Shown here one piece after another: positions 1-9,572 of a DNA stretch of 64,000 nt. Position 1 is the stretch's first letter; each line of letters begins with the position of its first letter. The notes under the pieces were generated by a model. The model had not been told where the DNA came from and made no database searches. It saw only the letters and a program-made list of their open reading frames with translations. The DNA is taken from the NCBI GenBank assembly GCA_900316565.1, contig ONDK01000020.1, forward strand, positions 1 to 64,000, read 5' to 3'. This DNA comes from an uncultured Prevotella sp. (lineage in GTDB: Bacteria; Bacteroidota; Bacteroidia; Bacteroidales; Bacteroidaceae). The translations under genes were made by a program, and so were the position numbers.

Positions 1-42
1 AACCTCTCCGAGGCTCTGAGTGAATGCGAGCTTCCGACCTAT

Positions 43-81
43 ACCCCAGACTGTGCTCGCTTCGCTCGCTTAGTCTGGGGT
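43..81. repeat. Hairpin, 10-bp arms
   Basis: ACCCCAGACT at 43-52 is the perfect reverse complement of AGTCTGGGGT at 72-81. The 19-nt loop is itself rich in GCTCGC/GCGAGC. There is no T-run after it, so a terminator role is not supported. A role for a gene to the left of the window cannot be judged. Confidence 0.55.
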
Positions 82-148
82 TACTGAGAGTGTGCCTCTC
101 CGAGGCACTGTGTGTAATCCCCCATCTGCTTATCTGGATGCGCTCGCT

Positions 149-252
149 CCACGGAAACCTCTGTCACCCAATCTAGGGGTGGGGTTTATCCCCATCCTCT
201 CCACGGAAACCTCTGTCACCCAATGTAGGGGTGGGGTTTATCCCCATCCTCC
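149..252. repeat. 52-bp tandem duplication carrying the GGGGTGGGG repeat core
   Basis: Unit 1 (149-200) and unit 2 (201-252) differ at one visible position (C173 against G225). Each begins CCACGGAAACCTCTGTCACC and ends with the core TAGGGGTGGGGTTTATCCCC. The same core recurs at 34857-34888 (same orientation) and at 34940-34971 and 35843-35869 (inverted). Confidence 0.8.
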
Positions 253-436
253 AAGCGCAACAGTGACTTACAGCCTCGGAGGCTGACTCTTAGTAACTAT
301 TTAATTATTGTGTCATTCAATATGATGTGCCCAAAATCTATTTCAGCAATCCCTGATATGCATTGCATGTAAACCTAGTTTTTTTGATTATTCGGCTTTG
401 TTTTTTGCTCAAATCCGATTTTAATTGCATGCCGGT

Positions 437-467
437 TTTGAATGTTTAAAGGAAAAATCTATATTTG
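437..467 (+). promoter_or_regulatory. Bacteroidetes-type promoter of the pectin enzyme gene
   Basis: TTTG at 437-440, a 19-nt spacer, then TATATTTG at 460-467. This matches the Bacteroidetes sigma-A consensus TTTG-N19/20-TAnnTTTG. It leaves a leader of about 35 nt before the ATG at 510. Confidence 0.75.
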
Positions 468-509
468 CAGCGATTAAACTAAAACAAATTAAAATAACAC
501 ATTTCCAAT

Positions 510-3419
510 ATGAAGAAGAGAATATTATTTTTTTGGCTGTTGTGCTCATTGAGCACAACGCTCATGTCACAACAAGTGGTTCATCTCTGGCCAGACGGAG
601 CTCCCAATTCCAACGGTATCACCGCTCCTGAAGGCCTGACGGAGAATGGCCGTATAACCAACGTCACAGATCCGACACTCACAGTTTTCCCGGCTGCAAA
701 GCCCAATAGCATGGCTGTCATAGCTCTGCCAGGAGGTGCTTATATACGTCTGGCCATCCATCATGAAGGACTTGACATGGCACCTTGGTTCAATAGTCAG
801 GGAATCACCTATGCCGTTCTTAAATATCGAATGCCCAATGGCAAAATTGAAGTGCCCCTAAGCGATGCCCTTCGTGCCATCGAACTAATGCGTGAGCATG
901 CTGCGGAATGGAATGTCAATCCACGGCAGGTGGGTATCATGGGCTCTTCTGCAGGTGGCAATCTGGCAGCCATGGCCTCCACTCATTTTACATCCGATGC
1001 CAATCGCCCCGATTTCCAAATACTGTTCTATCCTTTCGTGGGGATGAACAAATTCATGGCGCGCACGATGCTCGGAGAGGATGCCTCGGAGCAACGTATG
1101 GATGAGTACAACGTCCTTAAGCATGTCAGCGCCCAGACACCACCAGCATTCATTCTCTGTTCTGCAGACGACAAGACAGTGCCCTGTAGCAACAGCACGG
1201 ATTATTTTCATGCGCTGCGTAAGCTGGGTATAAAGGCTGCAGTTCATGTCTATCCCAGTGGTGGCCATGGATGGGGATTCAAGGATGATTTCCCGTACAA
1301 GCGACAGTGGATGTCGGAAATGGAGCAGTGGCTCAAGCAACTCTTCCCCGACAACGACTTCCGTCGGTGGGGCAGGAATGTCCCTCGCCGAACGGACAGC
1401 GCTTATTATAAGACTGCTGAGGCACGCCGTATAGGCGACAATGTGCTTCTCTGGCAGCGTGTCACGGGAGGTTGGCCCAAGAATGAACCGATGGCGAAGC
1501 CGCTCTCAGCAGAAGAAAAGGCTAAAGTGCTCAAGGACAAAAATCGCCGTGATGACTCCACTACAGACAATGACGCCACCAACACGCAGATCTATTTCCT
1601 GGCACGCCTCTACCAACAGACCCAAGATCCCCGTTACAAGGAAGGTGTGAGGAAGGGTATCGACTATTTGCTCAGCGGACAGTATAAGAATGGGGGTTGG
1701 CCTCAGTTCTGGCCCGGACAGCGCGACTATCAGGACGAGATTACTTACAACGATGATGCCATGGCCAACACGATGCTTGTCCTCAGGGATGTATTCCAGA
1801 GCAAAGCACCCTTCGATGGCGACCTCATTGACAAGGCTACACGCAAGCGCGCCCAGATAGCATTCAACAAAGGTATAGACTGCATTCTGGCTACACAACT
1901 GCACGACAAAGAAGGCAATCTGGCCATCTGGTGCCAGCAGTACGATGCCAAAACCTTGCAGCCTGCCAAAGCGAGAGCCTTCGAATTGCCATCCTACACG
2001 CCTCAGGAGAGCGTGCCCCTCATTGAACTGCTCATGGCAATTACAAACCCGGACAAGCGAGTGAAGAAGGCAATACATGGTGCTATGCGTTGGATAGACA
2101 CTTATAAGCTTACAGGTTTGAGATTGGAACGAACACGAAAGGATGGAATGGCCAATACCCGGTTGGCCAAGGATTCTAAGGCCGGACCTTTATGGGCACG
2201 CTATTACGACCTCGACAATACACAACCCTTCGTGTGCGATCGGGATGGAGTGCCACGCAGGCACCTCGAAGATATAGGCCCAGAGCGTCGCAATGGATAT
2301 AGTTGGTTCGACGACAAACCAGCTTCGCTTTATAAAGAGTATGATCAATGGGCTGATAAATATGATCCACACAACAAAATAGCCATAGATCTTTCCTCTC
2401 CGGGCGCCAATGCTACGGGCTTGGTGGATATGGACCGCCGTCCTCAGCCTGATGAGAAACGCTTCGATGCCGTGGTTGACCGTGGAGGCAGCATACAGCA
2501 AGTGCTTGAGCAGGCGCCCGACAACAGTGCCAAACCTTACACCATACTTGTAAAGAAAGGTATCTATCACGAGAAAGTTATCATCGACAAGCCCAACATT
2601 GTTCTCGTGGGAGAGGACAAGGACAGCGTTATCATCGTGGGAGCCGAGGCTGGCCGCTACCGCATGCTCAAAGAGTACAAAGGTAAGCCTGTTGGCGCTG
2701 GTATCGTTTTGCTCACCGAGAAAGCCAATGACTGTGTTATCTCCGGAGTGACCGTCATCAACAACTATGGCACTACTGTCCAGCCCACCACTACACATCA
2801 GTTTGCAGTCTTTGGAAAGGCCACACGTACCATAATCATCAACAGCAACATCATTTCTGATGGCAACGATGCCCTTTCATTGTGGGGGCAGAATGGTGAT
2901 TACTACCATAGTGACCTCTATATCTCATGCCGGGGTGTAGATTTCATTTGCCCCCGTGGGACTTGCTATGCTACGCGTTGCCGTTTCTATGGCGACACTC
3001 GGGCAATTCTTTGGCACGACGGCAGGGCTGACAAGCAGAATAAGTTTGTCGTAACGAATTCATGGTTTGACGCCAGACAGCCCACCCCATTGGGCAGATA
3101 CCATCACGACTCTCAGTTCTACATCATCAATTGTCGATTATCTCATAATATACTTGACGAGAACATTGAACATGCCTACAAGCGTGAACCAGAACTGGCG
3201 GTCAAATACCATAGTCAGATCGATCCATGCCCATGGGGCAAGCGTGTATATTATTATGGTACTACACGCGAGGGCGGTGATAGCGGATGGCTGAAGAACA
3301 ATCTCAGCGAAGCCGAAGGAGCACCTGCCTTCTACGCCATCACCGCAAAATGGACTTTCCTGGGTCGCTGGGATCCTGAGCAGCGGATAAGCGATCTCTG
3401 GCCGTGGCTGGCATATTGA
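510..3419 (+). CDS. Three-module pectin-degrading enzyme: acetyl-esterase-like, PL10 pectate lyase, CE8-like pectin esterase
   Basis: Secreted enzyme of 969 aa with a signal peptide at about residues 1-20. Residues 25-285 are an alpha/beta-hydrolase of the acetyl-xylan/pectin esterase type: oxyanion PGGAY at 74-78, nucleophile Ser147 in GSSAGG, probable Asp221 and His253 in GGHGWG. Residues 295-640 look like a PL10 pectate lyase (TTDNDATNTQ at 351-360, GGWPQFWP near 395-402, TYNDDAMANT at 412-421, DLDNTQPFVCDRDG at 567-580). Residues 650-969 form a right-handed beta-helix of divergent CE8 type: GIYHEKV, candidate acid/base Asp787 (NDALS), nucleophile Asp811 in GVDFICPRG, Arg863 in PLGRYH. The usual CE8 QDTL and DFIFG motifs are altered but the acidic residues are kept. 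Inferred role: removal of acetyl and methyl esters from homogalacturonan and cleavage of the freed backbone by one polypeptide. The GH2 gene follows 42 bp downstream. Which esters the N-terminal module removes is not known. Confidence 0.85.
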   Translation: MKKRILFFWLLCSLSTTLMSQQVVHLWPDGAPNSNGITAPEGLTENGRITNVTDPTLTVFPAAKPNSMAVIALPGGAYIRLAIHHEGLDMAPWFNSQGITYAVLKYRMPNGKIEVPLSDALRAIELMREHAAEWNVNPRQVGIMGSSAGGNLAAMASTHFTSDANRPDFQILFYPFVGMNKFMARTMLGEDASEQRMDEYNVLKHVSAQTPPAFILCSADDKTVPCSNSTDYFHALRKLGIKAAVHVYPSGGHGWGFKDDFPYKRQWMSEMEQWLKQLFPDNDFRRWGRNVPRRTDSAYYKTAEARRIGDNVLLWQRVTGGWPKNEPMAKPLSAEEKAKVLKDKNRRDDSTTDNDATNTQIYFLARLYQQTQDPRYKEGVRKGIDYLLSGQYKNGGWPQFWPGQRDYQDEITYNDDAMANTMLVLRDVFQSKAPFDGDLIDKATRKRAQIAFNKGIDCILATQLHDKEGNLAIWCQQYDAKTLQPAKARAFELPSYTPQESVPLIELLMAITNPDKRVKKAIHGAMRWIDTYKLTGLRLERTRKDGMANTRLAKDSKAGPLWARYYDLDNTQPFVCDRDGVPRRHLEDIGPERRNGYSWFDDKPASLYKEYDQWADKYDPHNKIAIDLSSPGANATGLVDMDRRPQPDEKRFDAVVDRGGSIQQVLEQAPDNSAKPYTILVKKGIYHEKVIIDKPNIVLVGEDKDSVIIVGAEAGRYRMLKEYKGKPVGAGIVLLTEKANDCVISGVTVINNYGTTVQPTTTHQFAVFGKATRTIIINSNIISDGNDALSLWGQNGDYYHSDLYISCRGVDFICPRGTCYATRCRFYGDTRAILWHDGRADKQNKFVVTNSWFDARQPTPLGRYHHDSQFYIINCRLSHNILDENIEHAYKREPELAVKYHSQIDPCPWGKRVYYYGTTREGGDSGWLKNNLSEAEGAPAFYAITAKWTFLGRWDPEQRISDLWPWLAY

Positions 3420-3461
3420 TTATTGCTAATTTTGCAACCGTACAACTATTAATATAAGCGA

Positions 3462-6437
3462 ATGAAACCTTACCTACTAATCATCGCCCTGTCTCTTCTT
3501 TCTATAGCGAGCATGGCACAACGGTCAGAAGTGAACCTTTCTGGCAACGACTGGCAGATTACTCTTGACAAGAATGCCAACTGGCAGCATGACACCCTTT
3601 ATGTCCATCCCATACTGGGCGCTTTATCCGTCAACGAACCCACTGGCGGATGGTCCTTGCTCAACCATCCTGATAAAAGCGGTGTAAGGCTACCGGCAAC
3701 CGTGGAAGGGGAACTTTGGGGCTGGAATGGCACCAGCTATGGAGTGACTGGCAACTATGTGGGCGTGAGCTGGTGGCATACCACGGCATCAGTTCCCCAA
3801 TCATGGAGAGGAAGGCGCGTGTGTCTGGATTTTTCTTCGGTAAGGTTCCGCGCGGAAGTCTTCGTAAATCATCACCTTGCAGGCTATGACCTTGTAAACA
3901 GCACTTCCTTTGAAGTAGATGTCACTCACTATGTCAAATATGGGGAAAGCAACGACATTGACATCCGCATCACAGACCCGAACGGCAATTTCAACTGGAA
4001 AGATTCACAATGCTTCAGTTGGGGCAACTATCTTGTCAATCCGTCGCATGGCTTCGGGGGCTTGTCTGGATATGTGTCTTTGGTCGCCACGCCTCAAGAC
4101 TACATAAGTGATGTCTTCATAGAGAACACACCTGAGCCTCGCACGGTCAAAGTCCATATAGAAGGTGCATCGAGGCCTCCATATAAGTTGGAGATACGTG
4201 AGCATGGCAAGGAACAGATCATTTGGAGCAGTACGGTTACCAGTCAGGATGCTGAGGTGTTCCTTCCTGAAGCAAAATTATGGTCAGTGGATGCACCTAA
4301 CTTGTATGACCTCACCGTGAGAACAGCAACCGATGAGGTGAGGAAGCATTTCGGGTTCAGATGGTTTGAAGTACGTAGCGAGAATGGTGACCGGCAGTTC
4401 TATCTCAATGGCAAGCGAATGGTGCTCATCACAGCCATCTCCTGGAGTTTCTGGCCAGGCAACGGCATCACTCCCAGTAAGGAATTGGCAGTGAAGCAGG
4501 TGGAGGATGCCAAGCGACTGGGCATGAACATGCTCAATTTTCACCGCTGCATAGGCAACACGGATGTTCTGAATGCCGCTGACTCCTTGGGATTGCTCTA
4601 TTTCGAAGAGCCAGGAGGCAACCAATACCCCATAGGGAAGTTTTACGATGGGAGTCCGTATACGCAGTTCTATTTTGATTACCGCAATGAGAAACTTGCA
4701 CGGATGATACGACGCGACCGCAGCCATCCATCCCTCGTGATATACAACCTACATAATGAGCGTGGCGCCAACCCACAGGAAGAGGATCGGAGAGAGATGA
4801 GGCTGGCGCAGCAACTGGATCCTTCCCGTATCATTACATACAACTCCTGCAACGGCAAGAATCCTGAGGGAGAGCCCAATGATCATTTCAAACTTCATCT
4901 CCTGCCGGGAGATACTACATTCCATAATATGGGATGGTGGGATAACCACCATGCCGGCGGTCCAGGTGTCTATCACGATGCCCTCTACAAAGGCGTGAAT
5001 GACTATCTGCGTTATTCCAACAATAGAGAGGAGATTGTCTATTGGGGAGAGGAAGGCGCCATCGGCACACCGCCCCGCCTCCAGCTTATTCGTGATGAGC
5101 TGCTCCGCACCGGTCACACTTCAGGCTGGGAAGCAAGAGATTACCTCGACTGGTATGACGCATACGATTCATTTCTTAAAAACAGAGGCTTCTCGAAAGC
5201 CTTCCCTTGTGTGGACAGTCTCACGAGGAAAATGGGCAATGTGGCTTACTACTATCAAGGCAGGATTATGGAGAACGTGCATATCAGTAACACCGTGGAT
5301 GCCTACGCCGTGAATGGTTGGGAATCCATGAAACTGGAGAACCATTCCGGCATCGTGGATGTCTACCGTAATCTCAAAGGCGATCCTGACCTCATTGCCC
5401 GTTACAACCGTCCACTGTACTTAGCTGTTAAGCTCAATCACAAGGTGCTTCCGGTTGGAGACACAACTGTGGTAGATGTGTATATTGTGAATGAGAAGAA
5501 CATCCATGGCAAGGCCACCTTGAAGGTATCTGCTTTTGATGCAGCAGGGGAACAGACAGCAAGTAAGAGCTATGATGTGACGGTCAGGGGAGGGACGGTC
5601 TACGGACAAAACCTGTCCAAGGGCCTGCAGGTGACTGCCACAGGCAAAGGCTACGGCAAGGTGAAGGCCACGCTCTATCAGCATGGTAAACCTGTGGCAG
5701 AGGGTTCCGATGAGTTCTATGCCGTGGATGTCAACGCAGACGGAATTTCCGGAAAGATTCTCGTGAATGACACTTCTGGTATGTTGCAGGGCTTCCTAAA
5801 GAGTGAAGGCATTGGAAGCGAAATCTATAAGAATGGAATACCTGATGGCGATCTCATGATTGTGGGTGCCGCAGAGCCTAAACAGTTCGGTAGTGGTATG
5901 AACGATATACTGGAATGGGTAACGAAAGGCCACACACTCATCGTCGTGGACAATGCCGAGCGGTGGGCGGACTTGCTTTGCGACAAGGAGATGATGGACT
6001 ACCGAGGCAGCAAGGCGCTCGGCAAATCCTGGTATGGTGGCAACTATTTCTGCCGCAACCATCCCATCTTCAAAGGGCTGCCTACCGACTGTGTATTCAA
6101 CTGGGAATATCAATGTTTCGCAGCCTATAATCGCCATAGAGTAGGGCTGAGGGATATGAGTGGCGACATCATTGTTGGATGCGTGTCAGACCATCGCAAG
6201 GAGGTGTACTCTGCACTCTCGGAAATCAAAGTGGGCCGTGGCACTATCCTCATCACGACACTGGACATCCCCTCATGCCTGAAAGGAATGGAGCGGTATG
6301 CCAAGGCAGTGGATATAGATGGCATGAACGAGGCGATGAACACATTCAACAACGAGGGTCGCAACAAGGCCAATGTGGTGGGTGTGCAGTTGCTCCTGAA
6401 TATGCTTCGGTATGCTATCAGCTTGGTAGAAAAATAG
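3462..6437 (+). CDS. Secreted glycoside hydrolase family 2 protein
   Basis: 991 aa with a signal peptide ending near AMAQ (residue 20). The family-2 order is visible: N-terminal jelly-roll sugar-binding domain (about 25-210, RFRAEVFVNHHLAGYD), immunoglobulin-like domain (215-300), then a TIM barrel (about 300-600) with acid/base Glu433 in NLHNERG and candidate nucleophile Glu530 or Glu531 in YWGEEGAIG. The C-terminal ~390 residues hold further beta domains (VNEKNIHGKATLKVSAFD) and a region resembling a glutamine-amidotransferase-like fold (LMIVGAAEPKQFGSGMNDI), not assigned firmly. The sugar specificity (galactosidase, glucuronidase or galacturonidase) cannot be told. It sits 42 bp after the pectin enzyme, probably in one transcript, so a role on pectin side chains or oligogalacturonides is an inference from context. 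Confidence 0.8.
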   Translation: MKPYLLIIALSLLSIASMAQRSEVNLSGNDWQITLDKNANWQHDTLYVHPILGALSVNEPTGGWSLLNHPDKSGVRLPATVEGELWGWNGTSYGVTGNYVGVSWWHTTASVPQSWRGRRVCLDFSSVRFRAEVFVNHHLAGYDLVNSTSFEVDVTHYVKYGESNDIDIRITDPNGNFNWKDSQCFSWGNYLVNPSHGFGGLSGYVSLVATPQDYISDVFIENTPEPRTVKVHIEGASRPPYKLEIREHGKEQIIWSSTVTSQDAEVFLPEAKLWSVDAPNLYDLTVRTATDEVRKHFGFRWFEVRSENGDRQFYLNGKRMVLITAISWSFWPGNGITPSKELAVKQVEDAKRLGMNMLNFHRCIGNTDVLNAADSLGLLYFEEPGGNQYPIGKFYDGSPYTQFYFDYRNEKLARMIRRDRSHPSLVIYNLHNERGANPQEEDRREMRLAQQLDPSRIITYNSCNGKNPEGEPNDHFKLHLLPGDTTFHNMGWWDNHHAGGPGVYHDALYKGVNDYLRYSNNREEIVYWGEEGAIGTPPRLQLIRDELLRTGHTSGWEARDYLDWYDAYDSFLKNRGFSKAFPCVDSLTRKMGNVAYYYQGRIMENVHISNTVDAYAVNGWESMKLENHSGIVDVYRNLKGDPDLIARYNRPLYLAVKLNHKVLPVGDTTVVDVYIVNEKNIHGKATLKVSAFDAAGEQTASKSYDVTVRGGTVYGQNLSKGLQVTATGKGYGKVKATLYQHGKPVAEGSDEFYAVDVNADGISGKILVNDTSGMLQGFLKSEGIGSEIYKNGIPDGDLMIVGAAEPKQFGSGMNDILEWVTKGHTLIVVDNAERWADLLCDKEMMDYRGSKALGKSWYGGNYFCRNHPIFKGLPTDCVFNWEYQCFAAYNRHRVGLRDMSGDIIVGCVSDHRKEVYSALSEIKVGRGTILITTLDIPSCLKGMERYAKAVDIDGMNEAMNTFNNEGRNKANVVGVQLLLNMLRYAISLVEK

Positions 6438-6479
6438 ATGGAAGCAGTTTGACATGAAGTGCGGATGGCTTGTAAGATA

Positions 6480-8762
6480 TTAGTCATCCGTCCGATTGTC
6501 ATCATATTCTTCCGGATTGACATTGAAATTTTTCTTGAATACTCTTCTAAAATACTGCACATTCTCGTAGCCACATTTCTCGGCTATCTCATGAATGCCA
6601 ATGCCCGTCTCTGAACGCTGAGCCAGCAGTTGGATGGCATGTTGCATGCGTGCTTGTATGAGCAGTTGGTTAGGTGACACTCCCATGAGCGACCGCAGCC
6701 TTCTGCTCAGTGTGGACTTGCTTGCCGCTGTAGCCATGGCCATCTTTTCTACATCTGCCTCTGAATTGCCGATATTCTCCTGTATGTAGTTCATCACACG
6801 GTTCATGAACGCTGTATCTTCTGGACTTCTGCCTGAAAGAGAGGGACTCATGCCCCCTTGACGCTCGCCTTTGTCTGCAACCCCTCTGTCTTTCTCTTTT
6901 TCTTGAAGCACTCCCATATATCTCTCATACAATTCCTTCCGTTGTTCTCTGACATGACCGACATAGAAATAAGTATATACAATGGCTGCGACCACAAGAC
7001 ATGCCAGAAGCACGAATATCACTTTTGCCCATAGCGTCTCATACCAGAAGGGAGATATGAGTATGGTGATCTCCTTGGCATTGTCTACTCATCTGCCATA
7101 CTTGTCCGTAGACTGTACCTTCAAGGTATGTGAGCCTGTAGGAAGGTTGAAAAGGGTTGTCCTTCGGTTTCTGGTGGCATGTGTCCAGTTGGATCCATCC
7201 AAACTTGTACGGTACATGATGCCCTCGTTGTTGGTATAATCTACAGCTGCAAATCCTATGGTTATGTCGCGTTCATCGGCGTCTAAGCAGATTTGTCTTT
7301 TTTCGGGAAGACAAAATACCTCTGAACCTCCGTCGATGGAAAGCGTTGTGAAAACTATTTTAGGCTTATATCCTCTCGTATAGATGTTGTGAGGGGTGGC
7401 CATGTAAGCACCTTCATCTGCACCAAGGAGCCAACTGCCATCATCGAGGATGAGTGGAGTGGTCTCAGTAAACCTGCAGGTATCTCCCCAAAAGGTTCTG
7501 CCGTAGGTCACGGTCTGGTGGTTGGCTATGTAATATTCCATCACACTGTTGCTACTGGCAATGACAAGGACTGAATCCCCCACGAGAGTGAATGCGTTGC
7601 AAATATCTGACGACAACGAAGAAGATGCCACGTTGAGGTGTGTGAATGCTTGTGAGGAAGAAAAAAGCTGCTGCTCATCTATCATGTCAAGGCCAGAACT
7701 CTCGGTGCAGATATAGATTTTCCCTTGTTTGTCGCGAGTGACCGCCATGGTGGCGTCACTACAGAGACTGCCGTATATATTCGGATTTCTTTTCAGAATT
7801 CTGAATTTTGTTTTCTTATAATCTTTTTCAATATGTCCCACCATAAGTCCACTTGTAGAGGCCACGATAATATTGCCTTTGGGAGTGATGAGAATCTTCC
7901 TGACTTTGTAGCCACCCAATGAGGGAGATATTACAGGTTTTGCTGATTCTGGGTTTGGAATGCACTTCACTCCATGTTCCCAAGTGGCTATCCACAAACG
8001 CCCCCATGCATCTTCCTTGATGTCGTAGACAGCATCGTGAGAAATGGTCTGCCCTCCCACTTTCATCAAACCTCCTGGTTTTCCGCCCGTCCATATTTCC
8101 CCATTGCGAGTTTTGTAGATAACGTATGGTGCGAATGGGAGCGAGATAGTACGCCATACAGACCAATCGCGGTTGTATACTCTTATTCCTTGCGGCTTAC
8201 TCATACCTATCCATATATGTTCTTGCCGGTCACGCATGAAAGCTCTCGGTCTTCCGTTTTCTGTGCCTATGACAATCTTGGCGGGATGATGGTCCGATAG
8301 CGTCTTATAAAGACATCTTTCATCTGCTGTCCAGCTAACCCCCCAAATGTCTGTGAATCCTTTCCAGGCTTTGTCCAGCATGATGGATAGTCTCTTTTGT
8401 TGTGCTGCAGGTATAGCGTGGAAGGTATAGTCGGAAATCTTAAAGAGATAGACTCCATTATCGGTAAGACACAAGATGTCTCTCCCCTTTGTCAGACCTA
8501 TGTTCCGTATGTGGTTAGTGCTTATTGGTGCCCCGTCTCCAGGCTTGAAGGTAACGATGTGGAACTGGTATCCATCAAAGCAAGTAAGGCCTCGCTGTGT
8601 AGCCAACCAAAGTAGACCGTTGTGGTCTTGCACTATACCCCTGATGGGCTCAGAGACCAGCCCGTTGGAGTCATCGTATTTGATAGTGAGCTTCGTGTCT
8701 TCTCCTCTTGTGGGTATAGAGAACAGGATGAGTATTAGCAGGACAATGAAAGGTTTGAACAT
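6480..8762 (-). pseudogene. Periplasmic-sensor AraC-family regulator interrupted by an in-frame TGA
   Basis: Read as one frame this is 760 codons: signal/anchor segment MFKPFIVLLILILFSIP, two-component-regulator propeller repeats, a Y_Y_Y domain, a transmembrane helix (VIFVLLACLVVAAIVYTYFY) and an AraC-type helix-turn-helix pair at the C-terminus (SKSTLSRRLRSLMGVSP, EIAEKCGYENVQYFRRVFKK). Codon 558 (complement of 7089-7091) is TGA. Its place in the intact paralogue at 22248-24668 is Trp in STDKYGRW, so a TGG to TGA change is the simplest explanation. The downstream part (from a GTG at 7022) stays in frame with no further stop. No kinase or receiver domain is present. The start was set at 8762 (MFKPF), because upstream codons run into SusC DNA. 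The natural promoter is missing, since the SusC fragment begins about 12 bp away. It is probably inactive. Sequencing error or readthrough are alternatives. Confidence 0.85.
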
Positions 8763-8774
8763 GTCTGATATGGT

Positions 8775-9557
8775 ATGAACAACGGCGGCAAGCAGGACAT
8801 GACCGGTAACGGATGGTTCATAGGACAGCCTATAGATGTAGTCTACGGATATGTGCCTAACGGCATCTGCACTGCTGAGGAGGCTGCCCGTGAGGCTGCC
8901 GACGACAACCTGAAGACAAAGTTCCATGAGGGCGAGTATATGGTTAAGGATATGAATGGCGACGGCGTTATCGACCCGTCAGACCGCCGTGTCCTCGGAC
9001 ACGCGGAGCCTACATGGACCGGAAGCGTGAACTCTTCACTCACCTGGAAGAATTTCGATTTCTCATTCAATATCTACACTAGTCAGGGCAGTCGCGTCTA
9101 CAGTCCGTTCATGGCTGAGTTTACCGACTACAGCCAGCGCGGTATGGGTCGTCTGAAGATGGACTTCTACACTCCGGCAGGTGTGAGACTCCTCGGCGAC
9201 GACGGTGAGCTCTACACCACTACGGAGGCTCACATGGGCAAGTATCCGTTCCCGACAAACGGTGGAAACAACAAAGGCTGCGGCTCATTCTGGGTCAACA
9301 ACTCTACCGGTTCGCAGTACTTCGTCAACAACTGCTTTACAAAGGTTAAGAACATCATCCTCGGCTATACCTTCCCAAAGAAGTGGATATCACCGTTAGG
9401 GCTGTCTTATCTCCGTCTTTACGTCAACTTTGTCAACCCGTTTGTCATCACGCCTTACAAGGGCTTCGACCCGGAATGGGCTGACGCAGCCATCAACACC
9501 GGCGCTGGCGGCCCTGCTTCACGCAGCTACCAGATTGGGTTGAGTCTTAAATTCTAA
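8775..9557 (+). pseudogene. C-terminal remnant of a SusC-type TonB-dependent receptor
   Basis: About 260 aa matching the end of SusC/RagA outer-membrane receptors: GNGWFIGQPIDVVYGY, the acidic DMNGDGVIDPSDRRVLG motif, PTWTGSVNSSLTWKNFDFSF, and a terminal beta-strand ending SYQIGLSLKF. A complete SusC has roughly 1000 residues, so the signal peptide, carboxypeptidase-like domain, plug and most of the barrel are absent. An in-frame TGA at 8766-8768 closes the frame upstream, just where the neighbouring regulator gene begins on the other strand. The SusD gene follows 15 bp downstream, as in an intact pair. The fragment cannot form a transporter. It could be translated from the ATG at 8775 but no promoter is seen. 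Confidence 0.85.
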
Positions 9558-9572
9558 AAACCAGCAACAACT

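Larger units (their letters stand above)
1..509. other. Repeat-rich intergenic leader, no gene
   Basis: No convincing coding sequence is seen. The stretch contains a short GC-rich palindrome GCCTCTCCGAGGC near 94-106, repeated in part at 3-14. A 10-bp-arm hairpin lies at 43-52 and 72-81 around CCCCAGACT. A 52-bp tandem duplication covers 149-252, and its units end in the TAGGGGTGGGGTTTATCCCC repeat found elsewhere in the window. From about 290 the DNA becomes AT-rich and holds the promoter of the pectin enzyme gene. Confidence 0.7.

Noticed and set aside
92..286. 64-codon open frame at the left end
   Set aside because: It runs through palindromes and the 52-bp duplication, and its translation reflects the repeats (LSTETSVTQ). 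No ribosome-binding or promoter support.
6480..8762. TGA read as an amino acid (alternative genetic code)
   Set aside because: All other genes in the window, including essential ones with many Trp codons, use TGG and end normally at TGA, TAA or TAG. A recoded TGA would be isolated to this gene.
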